In this document: one piece after another, positions 25,942 to 34,842 of the stretch
How the letters are laid out: the number at the start of each line of letters is the position of its first letter
Numbering within the stretch: the stretch's first letter is position 1
NCBI GenBank assembly: GCA_947624745.1
Contig: CANQLR010000012.1
Span: forward strand, 1 to 64,000
DNA length: 64,000 nt
Source of the DNA: an uncultured Clostridia bacterium
GTDB lineage: Bacteria; Bacillota; Clostridia; Oscillospirales; Ruminococcaceae
Reading direction: 5' to 3'
Position numbers and translations under genes: made by a program
Notes under the pieces: model-generated
Database searches by the model: none
The model's input: the letters and a program-made list of their open reading frames with translations, nothing else
What the model was told of the DNA's origin: nothing

Positions 25942-26622
25942 TTAACTTAATCCCATCATCCCCACCACTATCCCCGTCGCGTTCCCCAGAATATGCGCGA
26001 CCGTGCAGACGGCGCAGTTGCCGGTTTTGCGGTAGATCACCGAAAAAATCTGGCTGTCGGCGAACACGCAGGCGACGTCGAAAAGGACGACCCCCACGCC
26101 CCCCGCGGAGATATGCCCGGCGGCAAAAACGGCCGACGAGACCGCTGCGCAGAGCCAAAACGGCGCAATTTTCGCGCTCTTTCCGAGGAAAAATCCGCGG
26201 TACGCGATCTCCTCGCCAAGCGCCGCGACGACGACCTGCACCGCGAGCAGCGGGACCTTGTCGAAGGTCAGCAGCTCGCCCGTGCGCCCCATGACGTGCT
26301 CCAAAAACTCGCCGCGGAAAAGAAGCCGGCCGACCGCGTCGGTCAAAAGGCAGCTCGCGACCGGCAGCAGCACCCAGATCATCACACCCGGTTTTTTAAT
26401 GTCGTTAAGTATTGTGGAGAAGCGCAGACCCGACTCCTCGCGCGGGATTTTCCCGACCGCCTCGACGATGAAGAAAAACGCAAGCCCGACAAACACCGAA
26501 AAACCCGCGATATTCGAGGTCGGCACGGCCTTCGTCGCCGTCAGAATCACCATTATCGCAATGCCCAAAACTGTGAGCAAAGCGCTCTTTTTGTTAGTTT
26601 CGTTAATTTGTTTTTTATCCAT
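25942..26622 (-). CDS. CPBP-family intramembrane metalloprotease
   Basis: 226 residues with about six membrane helices. The family motifs are present: EE at 137-138 in GEEIAYRGFF, His170 in AAGHIS, and His210 in AHILGN. CPBP (CAAX/bacteriocin-processing) proteins are glutamic-type intramembrane proteases, often tied to peptide processing or self-immunity. I chose the ATG at 26622, preceded by GGAGGAAC. It overlaps the 3' end of the TetR gene by 8 bp, so the regulator probably controls it. Confidence 0.88.
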   Translation of the reverse strand: MDKKQINETNKKSALLTVLGIAIMVILTATKAVPTSNIAGFSVFVGLAFFFIVEAVGKIPREESGLRFSTILNDIKKPGVMIWVLLPVASCLLTDAVGRLLFRGEFLEHVMGRTGELLTFDKVPLLAVQVVVAALGEEIAYRGFFLGKSAKIAPFWLCAAVSSAVFAAGHISAGGVGVVLFDVACVFADSQIFSVIYRKTGNCAVCTVAHILGNATGIVVGMMGLS

Positions 26623-27184
26623 TTCGTTCCTCCGAAGCTGCTGCTTTCGCGCCCCTGTACGCCCTCTCAAACTGTAATTTTATGATATTTTCGTCATATT
26701 TTAGCGAGTTGTTGGCGATGATGCTCGCGTACCCGTGGGCGAACAGGAAAACTGTGACAAATATTTCCTTAATTTGGGAGATACTGCCCCCGATCGCCGC
26801 CTGCATCGCCGAAAGAACGGGCATGAGCTCCTCGGCGTCGATCATTTCGAGCAGGGTCGTCCCGGCGAAATAGTTCGACTGAAACAGGAAGCGGAACAGC
26901 CGCGGCTCCTCGACGGCGAAGCGGATGTAATTCAGCCCGATCTCGAGCATAACCTGCGGCCCGCGGACGTTCATCAGGTACTCGGAGTGGAAGCTGTCGG
27001 CCCGCGCGTAGGCGGCTTTTTTCAGCCCGTCGACCGTCGCAAAGTGGTACATGATGGGCTGCGTCGAGCAGTTCAGCCTCTCCGCGACCGCCCGCGCGCT
27101 GATGCACTCCCACCCCGCCTCCCGGGCGATTTCAAACGCAGCCTCGACGACCATTTCCTTTGTAATTTTTGCTTTTGGCGGCAT
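26615..27184 (-). CDS. TetR/AcrR-family transcriptional regulator
   Basis: 189 residues. The N-terminal helix-turn-helix (about 8-52; ITKEMVVEAAFEIAREAG, ISARAVAERLNCSTQPIMYHF) is typical, and the C-terminal ligand domain is unassigned. GAGGAGG precedes the ATG. It is the first gene of a two-gene operon with the CPBP protease. A palindrome at its transcription start suggests autoregulation. Confidence 0.9.
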   Translation of the reverse strand: MPPKAKITKEMVVEAAFEIAREAGWECISARAVAERLNCSTQPIMYHFATVDGLKKAAYARADSFHSEYLMNVRGPQVMLEIGLNYIRFAVEEPRLFRFLFQSNYFAGTTLLEMIDAEELMPVLSAMQAAIGGSISQIKEIFVTVFLFAHGYASIIANNSLKYDENIIKLQFERAYRGAKAAASEERNG

Positions 27185-27214
27185 AGTTTGACCTCCTCAG
27201 GATATATAATATGC

Positions 27215-27257
27215 GTTACATAACATATATTATAATACGAATTTCGGGAGTTGTCAA
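27215..27257 (-). promoter_or_regulatory. Promoter and candidate operator of the TetR-CPBP operon
   Basis: On the minus strand a consensus TTGACA (27252-27257), 17 bp, TATAAT (27229-27234). GTTACATAAC (27215-27224), a GTTA-N2-TAAC palindrome, lies just downstream of the -10 box over the expected start site. A TetR repressor bound there would block its own promoter. Confidence 0.8.
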
Positions 27258-27622
27258 GGGGGATCAAAAAAATATTCACTGTATAATTATACCACATGTC
27301 AGCCAAGAACTTAAGTGTTATAATTTCATACATAATTGGTTATAATTAGTACAAATTTGGGGAGTTGAGCGCACGTTTCGGCAGGTTTTTGCGGCAATCG
27401 TCTCGGGCATCATGGACCTCGGCGCTGTGCCGTATGACGATATCCAAAGCGAACAGCACACAGAGAAAATCGGGTGCTTCACGGCGATAGACGCAGGGGA
27501 CGAGCGCGTGGGTGGGGTAAAAACTTTGATTGATCGCGATTTTATATTGCATCTAAACCTTTTTTACCATTTTGAAGTACAATGCGTTCAGTATGTTTGA
27601 TATTATCTTCATTCCAAAATTC
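27258..27622. other. Spacer without a recognisable gene
   Basis: Frames of about 60-80 codons are open on both strands across 27346-27600 (for example FRQVFAAIVSGIMDLG on the plus strand). None has a ribosome site or a family resemblance. Probably decayed coding DNA. Confidence 0.35.
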
Positions 27623-27746
27623 TTGACTTCCCTTCTCACGTCTGTTATAATTCACGCAAACAACTTAAGGATGGCATTTCATGATCAAGCAGCAGCTTTA
27701 CGACAATTTCAACGTTCACCGGGCATTAGATGATCGGGATTCTTAA
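27623..27746 (+). pseudogene. Promoter and first 21 codons of a truncated gene
   Basis: TTGACT (27623-27628), 17 bp, TATAAT (27646-27651), then AAGGATG and an ATG at 27681. The frame runs only 21 codons (MIKQQLYDNFNVHRALDDRD and a Ser) to a TAA at 27744-27746. It runs head-on into an inverted fragment of another gene, so it looks like a gene beheaded by rearrangement rather than a functional small ORF. Confidence 0.5.
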
Positions 27747-27890
27747 GGAGGTCATCAGTACGCCCATTAGCCCTGAGACGAAGCCGATTATCAATGTTTC
27801 GGCGTTGAACGTTCCCGAAACATTTTGCTTTGAGTCGCCTATCACTATTTCATTATTGTTTACTTTTTCTTGAGCACCGAAATTAAAAGT
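27726..27890 (-). pseudogene. Fragment of an FtsX/MacB-like ABC transporter permease
   Basis: A minus-strand frame of about 54 codons with stops at both ends encodes NNNEIVIGDSKQNVSG, then FNAETLIIGFVSGLMGV and LMTS. This strongly resembles the start of the last helix pair of clostridial ABC permeases of the MacB/FtsX type (pattern LxxGFxSGxxGVxxTxLxxIPI). No start and no remainder of the transporter are present. Confidence 0.55.
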
Positions 27891-27952
27891 TTATGCTACA
27901 TGGGTGACAATATCTGCGTAGCCGATCGCCGAGGCAAGTCGTGCAGTGCCAT

Positions 27953-28156
27953 TTAATTTGCAAGACGGTCATTTAAGCTTCTCATCAATCGGGAAAGTTT
28001 ATTATTTAGAAGTGTATCGTCGAGGAAATCATCACGCAGACTTGAATTATATTCCGTCATTTTGTTAACTACCATCTAATTTGCCTAATCTCTTATCACA
28101 AGTTTCACAGTTCCCCATCCAGTATCAAGGTGGCGAATATAGCACTCAAAATGCGC
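27953..28156 (-). pseudogene. Decayed minus-strand coding pieces
   Basis: Two consecutive pieces. One is the C-terminal-looking peptide YIRHLDTGWGTVKLVIRD ending at a TAG (28085-28087). The other is a 40-codon frame (28075 down to 27953) starting MVVNKMTEYNSSLRDDFL. Neither has a clear ribosome site or a recognised family. Together with the permease fragment they suggest an operon that has decayed. Confidence 0.35.
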
Positions 28157-28240
28157 CTAAAATCTGTAAAAAATTTTTGATCTTCTAACATAAAATGAGT
28201 AAAATACAAAATATGAATTTTGTCTTACCATAAATCGCCC

Positions 28241-29311
28241 TCACACCATCGTCCCATTCCTGCACCAGAACGTCATCGTATTCTCCCCAAACGTCAGCTC
28301 ATAATCGAAGTCCGGGTACCAGTAGCAGTCGTCAAAACGTTCAAGCTCGTAAAACAAATGCGAGCCGTTTTTGATGACCGGGAGCGCTGAAATATCGTCA
28401 ACCCCCTTAAGCGTCCAATCCGTGCCATATTCGAGCCCGTCGGTGCAGAAAATAAATACAACATACTGCCACCAATCGGGGGTTACGGGCAAAGTGTCAA
28501 CGTCTTTGATTCGGTCCGGATGATTTTTATCGGTCGGAACATCGACTATCGGCACAATACTTTTCCCCGTTTCGTCGATGTATTTGTAGTCGATCCTCGT
28601 GACTTCCCAAAAAATCCAAGTGTCCGGGTCCATTTCCTCGTCAAGGTACGCGATCGCCACCCCGACCTCGCCCTCGGTGACCTTTTCGGTCTCGGGCAGC
28701 TCGACCTCTGCCGTTCGGACCTCGTCCCGAAACCTCATTGTGACCGTCCCGGAGCCTAAAATCTCCCAAATAAAAAAGCGCCCGCAGGCGCTCCTCTCGC
28801 CGAGGCCGCCCTCGGCCGCAAACTCGAACCCGTCCGCGCCGCCCTCGGGAAACGCCGTCTCCTCGGCGAAAACGAACCACCGCTCCTCGCCGGTCCCGGG
28901 TCTGCTCCAGCTCACGTCGGGCCGCTTTGCCGCGCTGTTCCCGTACGCGTCGAAGCACTCGACGACCTCGCGGGCGAACGTCTCGCCGTCGAACGACACC
29001 TTTAAAAGGCCGATGAGCCCGCGCGGTTTTGGCATATTTTGGGGACCGTACCGGGTGCCGCTGCCGTCCGGCTCCAAAAATCCCGACGGATAGTAGCTGA
29101 CTCCGCCGGCGAAGTATTTCCGGTAGATACGTGAGAATCCGTCAATGCTTAGATTTCTTAATTTTTCAGAGTTTTCATCGTCAGGACTGAGCCAGCCGCA
29201 CTCCGCAGCCCACTTGCTGCCGACGCTCCCGCAGTCCGAAATCCCCCAAAAATCCGAACCTGCGACGTATTCGGGCGAGCACTCGCTGTAACAGTTTTCG
29301 ATCTCTCCCGC
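28241..29311 (-). pseudogene. C-terminal part of the frameshifted prepilin-like protein
   Basis: Starting from the frameshift at the C6 run (29311-29316), this frame is open for 356 codons to the stop at 28241-28243. It continues the upstream protein smoothly (EIENCYSECSPEY, FWGISDCGSVGSKW). An apparent ATG-like start at 29077 is in the same frame but has no ribosome site, so an independent gene is unlikely. The C-terminal 280 residues are acidic, Trp/Tyr-rich, beta-type and not recognised. A read with one base fewer would give a single protein of about 841 residues. Confidence 0.75.
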
Positions 29312-30767
29312 CCCCCGCGCTTATCCCGCATATAAGCCCTTTTCCCGAGCTCGCGAAAACGCCGCCTGTGTGCGAAACGTTAATTTTGCCGCTGTTTTGC
29401 CCCGCGATCCCGCAGGCGGTGATGCCGTCAGAGCCGAGCTCGACCCGGTCAAAAATTGCGCTGCATGCCGCGATCTCGCCGCCGTTTCGCCCCGCGATGC
29501 CGCCAAAAACCGCCCCGGAGCCGAGCGTCACGCCGCATTCCGAGACGGTGCAACCGCTGATTTTACCGCCGGATTTATTAATATTGCAAATTATTCCTGC
29601 CTCGCCTTCGCCGAATTTATACGCCCCACCGACCACGTGCAGGTCTTTTACGCTGCCCGAGACCGCCTCAAAAATGCCGGAATTTTCCTCTCTGACTTTA
29701 ATATTCGGGCTCAACAGCATATTTCCGCCGCCCGAAAAGCTCCCCGAGAGCTCCGGCAACGGCTTTATTTTGAGCTCACGCGGGGTGTGAATAAAATTAT
29801 CATATGAGGAATTGTTAAAATCAATGTCCGAGGTCATCATCACATTCGCGGCAATTTTTCCGCCCCGACAGATATACCTTAAATTATTAAGATGCCTAAC
29901 CTTTGAGACGCTCACGCCGACCCCTCGGCTCTCAAACATCGGGTCAAAAGTAACGGCCTTTCGGTCTGAAACGTAGCGCGAAGTCGAAGTGCCATCGCTA
30001 TAAATAATCTCCGCCCTCGCAGTGATCTCCGTGCAATTAGTAAATGTCGGAAACTTTTCTGCAAACGGTGTCTCGATCGAATCGATCAAAAAATCGCAGG
30101 ACTTGCCGTCTGCAAAATTTCCTTCCAAGCAGTCTATCTGGTGTCCGTCTGCAATCAGGTAAAGTTTGATGTTAAAGGTGCTTATCATATCCTCCGGCAC
30201 GTCCGGACACTTAACCTCCAAAAACAAATCCTCGCCGTTATGTACGGTTATCTCCGGCTCCAAATCGTTCAGGAAACCCCTCTTCCAGTTGCTCGGGTCG
30301 CCGCCGTGATAACCAATCTTATAGGTTCTGCGGACGTCCGTGTCGCTAAGATCCTTAACTAAATAAAGCTCCGCGAGCTCGCTCGGGTCCATGCTCTCAG
30401 AGTAGTAGACCGCAGCCGCCGCGGAGGGCTTTTTGTATTCCAAGATCGCGCTGCCGTTGCCTAAAAATCCCAGCTGCTCACGCATAAAATCCGTTTCTTT
30501 GCTTAACAAAATGTAGCTGTAGTTGTAATTTTCATCTGAGAATATATCAAAAGCGAGCGCTTCCGCGTCGCTGCTTCTCCCAAAAAATTGCAGCTCGCAG
30601 AGGTAGTGCTGCGCGCTGAGATAAATTTCCTGCGCACACAGGTCGAGGTGCGCCATTTTCAGGTCGGTGACGGTGCGCAATATCGCCGGGACGCCGACCG
30701 CGAGCGTGATGGCAGAGACTGCCAAAAACAGCAAAAGCTCGACGATCGTAAAACCATTTTTGCGCAT
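29181..30767 (-). CDS. Type IV prepilin-like protein, N-terminal part (frameshifted)
   Basis: The start MRKNGFTIVELLLFLAV is a class III prepilin signal: cleavage after Gly5, then a hydrophobic helix with Glu at position +5. About 330 residues of pseudopilin-like and unassigned sequence follow. After these comes a region of Gly-rich GLUG-like repeats (GGIAGRNGGEIAACSA, CGIAGQNSGKINVSHTGG). After about 485 residues the frame is broken by one extra base in a run of six G (plus strand C6, 29311-29316) and ends at 29181. GGGTGAG precedes the ATG at 30767. No other pilus gene is in the window. It may be a phase-variable surface protein, a pseudogene or a sequencing error. Confidence 0.78.
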   Translation of the reverse strand: MRKNGFTIVELLLFLAVSAITLAVGVPAILRTVTDLKMAHLDLCAQEIYLSAQHYLCELQFFGRSSDAEALAFDIFSDENYNYSYILLSKETDFMREQLGFLGNGSAILEYKKPSAAAAVYYSESMDPSELAELYLVKDLSDTDVRRTYKIGYHGGDPSNWKRGFLNDLEPEITVHNGEDLFLEVKCPDVPEDMISTFNIKLYLIADGHQIDCLEGNFADGKSCDFLIDSIETPFAEKFPTFTNCTEITARAEIIYSDGTSTSRYVSDRKAVTFDPMFESRGVGVSVSKVRHLNNLRYICRGGKIAANVMMTSDIDFNNSSYDNFIHTPRELKIKPLPELSGSFSGGGNMLLSPNIKVREENSGIFEAVSGSVKDLHVVGGAYKFGEGEAGIICNINKSGGKISGCTVSECGVTLGSGAVFGGIAGRNGGEIAACSAIFDRVELGSDGITACGIAGQNSGKINVSHTGGVFASSGKGLICGISAGGGRDRKLLQRVLARIRRRFGFLGDFGLRERRQQVGCGVRLAQS

Positions 30768-30776
30768 ACAGCTCAC

Positions 30777-31487
30777 CCTTTGCTTAACAATTTAATACAT
30801 CTTTCCAATATCAGGCTACCATATTACGCCAATTTTGTCAATGGTAATTCTTAAATTTCTCCGTTTTCACTAAATTTTCGACAATAATTTAGTTATTTCG
30901 ACGTATAAATTAGATCGTTGTACTCGCTATTTTCAAAAGATTGGACAAAGGCGTATACGTTAAGGCGATTTTATCTATAACTCGTAGTGTGTAGCAGATT
31001 CGATGATGTTTTAGCATGCTCTTGCCCCAAAGAAAATAAATCAAGCTAAACGGGTTTTGGTAGTAAAAATAATTGACTGCGTTAAATATTGTCATCATAT
31101 AGTCGCATTGGCTTGTCCTGCCTTTCGGCTTCTTTTTTGTAATCCCATATAGCTCGTTGTGTTCGTGAGTCTTTGAATTTATATTTAATATTATAGAAAA
31201 AATTTAGATGTAATATACCAGATTGTTGTTTATTTCTTTCTTTTTTAAATATATGTTGATTTTTGCGTGCTCCTATTGTGCTTAAAATGTTTATTGTGCA
31301 TGAAAGTGCGAAAAAAATAGTACAAATGATTTTCAGTTTAAATTATTAAAGTATTTTTGGTATTTATACTTCCGTGAACTATGAGCACAATAAGCACGAT
31401 AGACCCGGTGGTTCTGAAAATCCGCAAGTTTTGGGCAAAATTCCCATTTCTATCTTCTGACACCCTATTCTCTGAATTTCCATATTC
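30777..31487. other. AT-rich spacer without a convincing gene
   Basis: About 700 bp much richer in A and T than its surroundings. A 62-codon minus-strand frame at 30910-31098 (containing NPFSLIYFLWGKSMLKH) has no ribosome site and no recognised relative. At 31449-31476 a TTCTGACACCC...TTCTCTG tract resembles the pyrimidine modules elsewhere and abuts the inverted-repeat element at 31488. Confidence 0.5.
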
Positions 31488-31694
31488 CGGAATGGTCGGA
31501 AATTCCCGAATTTCCATGGGTATCGCGAAAAAATGAAATATTATAAAATATCAACATTATTTTAGCTGAAAAAGGTATAAAACCGCTTTAACAAAGGACT
31601 ATATGTCGCTTTTTTATATATCATTATATATCAATAATTGTGATTTCGAAATTTTTCGTTGTCTATGGAAATTCGGGAAATTCCGCACATTCCG
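31488..31694. repeat. 207-bp element with 30-bp inverted terminal repeats
   Basis: The left end (31488-31517, beginning CGGAATGGTCGG) and the reverse complement of the right end (31665-31694) match at 27 of 30 positions. The 147 bp between is AT-rich and has no gene. The shape is that of a non-autonomous MITE-like element. I could not see clear target-site duplications. Confidence 0.65.
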
Positions 31695-31741
31695 AAAACT
31701 GGAAAAGGGGACAGAGCTGACGATCTATCCCCTAATTTCTG

Positions 31742-32299
31742 TCACTTAATAGCGTCGATCTGCGCCTCGGCCGCTTTCAGGATTCCCTCGACGTCAGCGC
31801 CGAGAATGTCGAGGCCCTTGGCTGAAATGATCTTCGTTTCGCCTATCCCGTAAAAATTTTTGGCGAGGGCGGAGACGTAATCATACCCGAAATTCTGGAA
31901 AATCGGGCCGCCCGCAGTCGTGACGTAGATGAGCTCTCGCGCGCGGCAAAGCCCCATGGGAACGCCCTCCGCGGTGTATCGGAACGTCACGCCGCAGACC
32001 GTCACGTTCTCGAGATAAATTTTCAGCAGCGACGGGAACATCAGGTCCCAATACGGCGCGGCGATGACGACCCGCTCGGCCTCGGCGAAGCGCCTTGCCT
32101 CGAAAAATTCCGGCGCCGAGAAGTCGTTTTTTTCGGAGAGCTCGTCGCGGCGGCGCAGTCTCTCGCAATCAAGCGGCAGCAGTCCGAGCTGCCCGAGGTC
32201 GAGCTCCTCGTACTCGCCGAGCCCCGCGAGCAGCCTTTTTGCGAGCCGCAGCGTCCTCGAACCGTCGCGAACGCAGGCGTTGATGAACAGTGTTTTCAT
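31742..32299 (-). CDS. Flavodoxin-fold NAD(P)H oxidoreductase (azoreductase-like)
   Basis: 185 residues of the FMN-dependent NADH-azoreductase/NAD(P)H dehydrogenase family. It has an N-terminal phosphate loop (MKTLFINACVRDGSRT), a central strand AERVVIAAPYWDLMFPSLLK, and a flavin-contact segment ITTAGGPI-like VTTAGGPIF. It should bind FMN and reduce quinone or azo substrates with NAD(P)H in the cytoplasm. The ATG at 32299 was chosen because GGAG lies six bases upstream; the frame upstream runs into repeat DNA. Confidence 0.85.
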   Translation of the reverse strand: MKTLFINACVRDGSRTLRLAKRLLAGLGEYEELDLGQLGLLPLDCERLRRRDELSEKNDFSAPEFFEARRFAEAERVVIAAPYWDLMFPSLLKIYLENVTVCGVTFRYTAEGVPMGLCRARELIYVTTAGGPIFQNFGYDYVSALAKNFYGIGETKIISAKGLDILGADVEGILKAAEAQIDAIK

Positions 32300-32379
32300 G
32301 TCATGCTCCATTGGTTTGATAAAGCCCCGGCAGGGCGGTTTTGATGATTTGATTATACGGGAAAATTGGGGGGATGTCA

Positions 32380-33083
32380 AGGGGTGCCGGGAGGGAGGGG
32401 GCTTGCCCGGGTGCGGGGTTTGCACTTTGGCGCGGGGAGGGGGCGAAGCCCCGGCCGCTCGCGGAGCGAGCGGCCATTCCGCCTCCGCAGGAGGTGGAAT
32501 GTGAGCCTGCGAAGCAGGCTCATGGGGCTTTGCCATGCTATGTCTGCACCTTCCTGCGGGGGTAGGAGGCCGGGGCGAAGCCGCCGCTTCGGCGGGTTCG
32601 CTGCGCAACGGGCACTGAGGTACGAGTCAGCAGTCGCTGGCCGTTGCGCCCCTCCCCTCGGGGAGGGGCAGGGGTGGGGGCTAAAGATAGCATGAGCGAA
32701 GCGAATACCTTTTGACGACCCATGCGGAGCTATATCAGAGCTTGGAAAAACGCAGAAATCATGGGCGAAGCCCTAAGCACGCCTCCGGCGTGCTTCCCGC
32801 CGCGGAATTGCTTTTGAATCCACGCAAAGTGTCCAAATCTTTGCCTTTCCCAAAGACAGAGCAAACCGTCGGCGTGGCAGACAAAGCCCATTTCATGGGC
32901 TTTGGGGCTTCGCCCTCACCAGACAGCAGAAATCAGAAGTCAGGAGACAGAGCTACATGATATAACTTTGGTGAGATTTGAACTCCCCCTCCCGGCGGGA
33001 GGGGGTTGCTGCATGACCGTGATTCTGCGCAAGGGACGGAGGGGTGGGGCTTGAGATAGCATGAGCGAAGCGAATACCTTTTG
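32380..33083. repeat. GC-rich intergenic hairpin mosaic, copy 2
   Basis: No gene. It contains GCCGCTCGC-GGA-GCGAGCGGC and GAGCCTGC-GAA-GCAGGCTC hairpins (about 32455-32525). The long stem-loop module is at 32572-32650 (GCGCAACGG 32603-32611 pairing with CCGTTGCGC 32641-32649), followed by a C-rich palindrome. Two minus-oriented copies of the CATGAGCGAAGCGAATACC block lie at 32671-32713 and 33041-33082, and a pyrimidine tract at 32921-32952. It lies between the reductase gene and tRNA-Leu. Confidence 0.82.
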
Positions 33084-33137
33084 CATAGTCACAAGTATGA
33101 AAAACCCCCACCAACACCCTTCGTGTGTTGGTGAGGT

Positions 33138-33224
33138 TGGTGCCGGAAGCGGGGGTCGAACCCGCACGGTATCTCTACCACCGGATTTTGAGTCCGGCAC
33201 GTCTGCCAATTCCATCATTCCGGC
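33138..33224 (-). tRNA. tRNA-Leu (anticodon CAA)
   Basis: 87 nt including an encoded CCA. The acceptor stem GCCGGAA pairs with TTCCGGC. The anticodon stem CCGGA/TCCGG encloses the loop CTCAAAA, giving anticodon CAA (reads UUG). The variable arm is long, as in class II tRNAs, and the T-loop is GGTTCGACC. It is transcribed alone from its own promoter and lies beside the repeat mosaic. Confidence 0.97.
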
Positions 33225-33241
33225 GAATTGCTGACTAAGCT

Positions 33242-33270
33242 ATTATAGCAGGCTTTCGGGGAAAAGTCAA
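33242..33270 (-). promoter_or_regulatory. Sigma-A promoter of tRNA-Leu
   Basis: On the minus strand TTGACT (33265-33270), 17 bp, TATAAT (33242-33247), ending 17 bp before the tRNA 5' end. Confidence 0.88.
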
Positions 33271-33417
33271 GCCCCCGGGGGCTGTTTTTTTGGGCGAGCG
33301 CACCCGCTCCCCCGTCGGATTTCTGAATAGTTATAGTGCAAATTGGTTATTTTCTCGTGGAAAACGCGCCCGCTATAGTGCAAAAGGCAAGAATTTTGCA
33401 GGATTTGAAAATTGTAC

Positions 33418-33446
33418 TTGCATTTTCGGGGGCGATGTACTATAAT
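33418..33446 (+). promoter_or_regulatory. Sigma-A promoter of the aminotransferase gene
   Basis: TTGCAT (33418-33423), 17 bp, TATAAT (33441-33446). Upstream, CTATAGTGCAAA occurs twice (around 33335 and 33372) as a direct repeat that might bind a regulator. Confidence 0.82.
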
Positions 33447-33481
33447 ATATAGCGACATTGAAATTTAAAGGAGTGCCTGAA

Positions 33482-34759
33482 ATGAAACTTAGCGAGTATT
33501 CCAAGGCGGAGCTTTCGGAGTTTTTGGCCGAGCAGAACCGGCTCCTCGACGGCTTTAAGGAGCGCGGGCTGAAGCTCGACATGTCGCGCGGCAAGCCCTC
33601 GACCGAGCAGCTTGATCTCACGAACGAAATGCTCACACACTGCCTCGACGGCGACCACTTCTCGGAAAGCGGCATAGATTGCCGGAATTACGGCGTTTTA
33701 GACGGTATCTACGAGGCGAAGCGCCTCTTCATGAAGATGATAGGCGTCGGCCGTTGGGAGATAATCATCGGCGGAAATTCGAGCCTTCAGATGATGTACG
33801 ACGTGCTGGCGAAGGCGATGCTCCTCGGCGTTAAGGACAGCCCGAAGCCGTGGTGTAAGTGCGAAAAGGTGAAGTGGCTCTGCCCCTGCCCCGGGTATGA
33901 CCGGCACTTCGCGATCTGCGAGGCGTTCGGGATCGAGATGATACCGGTGCCGATGCTCAAGGACGGCCCCGACATGGACGTTGTCGAGAAGCTTGTCTCG
34001 GAGGACGAGGCGATAAAGGGCATCTGGTGCGTCCCGAGATACGCAAACCCCACCGGCGTGGTGTATTCCGACAGGGTCATCACGAGGTTCGCAAACCTTA
34101 AGCCCGCAGCGCCCGATTTCAGGATATTCTGGGACGACGCCTACTGCGTTCACGACCTGACCGACGAGCCCGCAAATATTCTTAACATACTTGACGAATG
34201 CAAGCACGCCGGCAACCCCGATATGGTCATTATTTTCGCCTCCACCTCGAAAATAAGCTTCCCCGGCGGAGGAGTCGCGATAATCGGCGCGAGCGAGGAA
34301 AACATCAACTTCATGAAGTCGCAGATGGCCTATCAGACGATCGGCTACGACAAGCTCAACCAGCTTCGGCACGCGAAATTTTTCGGCAGCTACGAGGGCA
34401 TTTTGGAGCACATGAAGAAGCACCGCGCGATCATCAAGCCCAAATTTGACGCGGTTTTAAGCGCTTTGGAGCGCGAGATAGAGCCGCTCGGCGTTGCGGA
34501 GTGGTCCCACCCCAAGGGAGGCTATTTCATCAGCTTCGACGGCATGGACGGCACTGCGAAGCGGGTCGTCGAGCTCTGCAAGCAGGCGGGCGTGACGCTC
34601 ACCCCGGCGGGCGCGGCGTTCCCCTACGGCAACGACCCACGCGACAGAAATATCCGCATCGCGCCGACCTACCCGACCCTTGAGGAGCTCACGCAGGCGA
34701 TAGAGATCTTCTGCGTGGCGGTAAAGGCCGCCTCGGCGGAGAGAATGATCGAGGGGTAA
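33482..34759 (+). CDS. PLP-dependent aminotransferase (aspartate type Ic-like)
   Basis: 425 residues of fold-type I. The PLP lysine is Lys257 in STSKISFPGGG; Asn189 (YANPTG), Asp218 and Tyr221 (DDAYCVH) fit the cofactor site. The N-terminus (MSRGKPSTEQLDLT) and overall pattern match the family that includes actinobacterial aspartate aminotransferase. It probably interconverts aspartate and oxaloacetate with glutamate/2-oxoglutarate. A Cys-rich insert CKCEKVKWLCPC (125-136) may bind metal and is unusual. AAGGAG precedes the ATG at 33482. Confidence 0.9.
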   Translation: MKLSEYSKAELSEFLAEQNRLLDGFKERGLKLDMSRGKPSTEQLDLTNEMLTHCLDGDHFSESGIDCRNYGVLDGIYEAKRLFMKMIGVGRWEIIIGGNSSLQMMYDVLAKAMLLGVKDSPKPWCKCEKVKWLCPCPGYDRHFAICEAFGIEMIPVPMLKDGPDMDVVEKLVSEDEAIKGIWCVPRYANPTGVVYSDRVITRFANLKPAAPDFRIFWDDAYCVHDLTDEPANILNILDECKHAGNPDMVIIFASTSKISFPGGGVAIIGASEENINFMKSQMAYQTIGYDKLNQLRHAKFFGSYEGILEHMKKHRAIIKPKFDAVLSALEREIEPLGVAEWSHPKGGYFISFDGMDGTAKRVVELCKQAGVTLTPAGAAFPYGNDPRDRNIRIAPTYPTLEELTQAIEIFCVAVKAASAERMIEG

Positions 34760-34842
34760 GGGGGGATAGAGCGAAAAAGCGGCCGAGGGGTTTGCCGATA
34801 TGGCGGGGAAGGCGATAGATCGGGATTTGTAAGGGAACAATT

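Noticed and set aside
28241-29077. An independent 278-residue gene downstream of the prepilin-like frame
   Set aside because: Its frame continues upstream without a stop to the C6 run and joins the prepilin-like protein; the apparent start has no ribosome site.
33271-33290. A plus-strand terminator at GCCCCCGGGGGC followed by T7
   Set aside because: The palindrome has no room for a loop beyond its own centre and no plus-strand gene ends nearby, so it is left unassigned.
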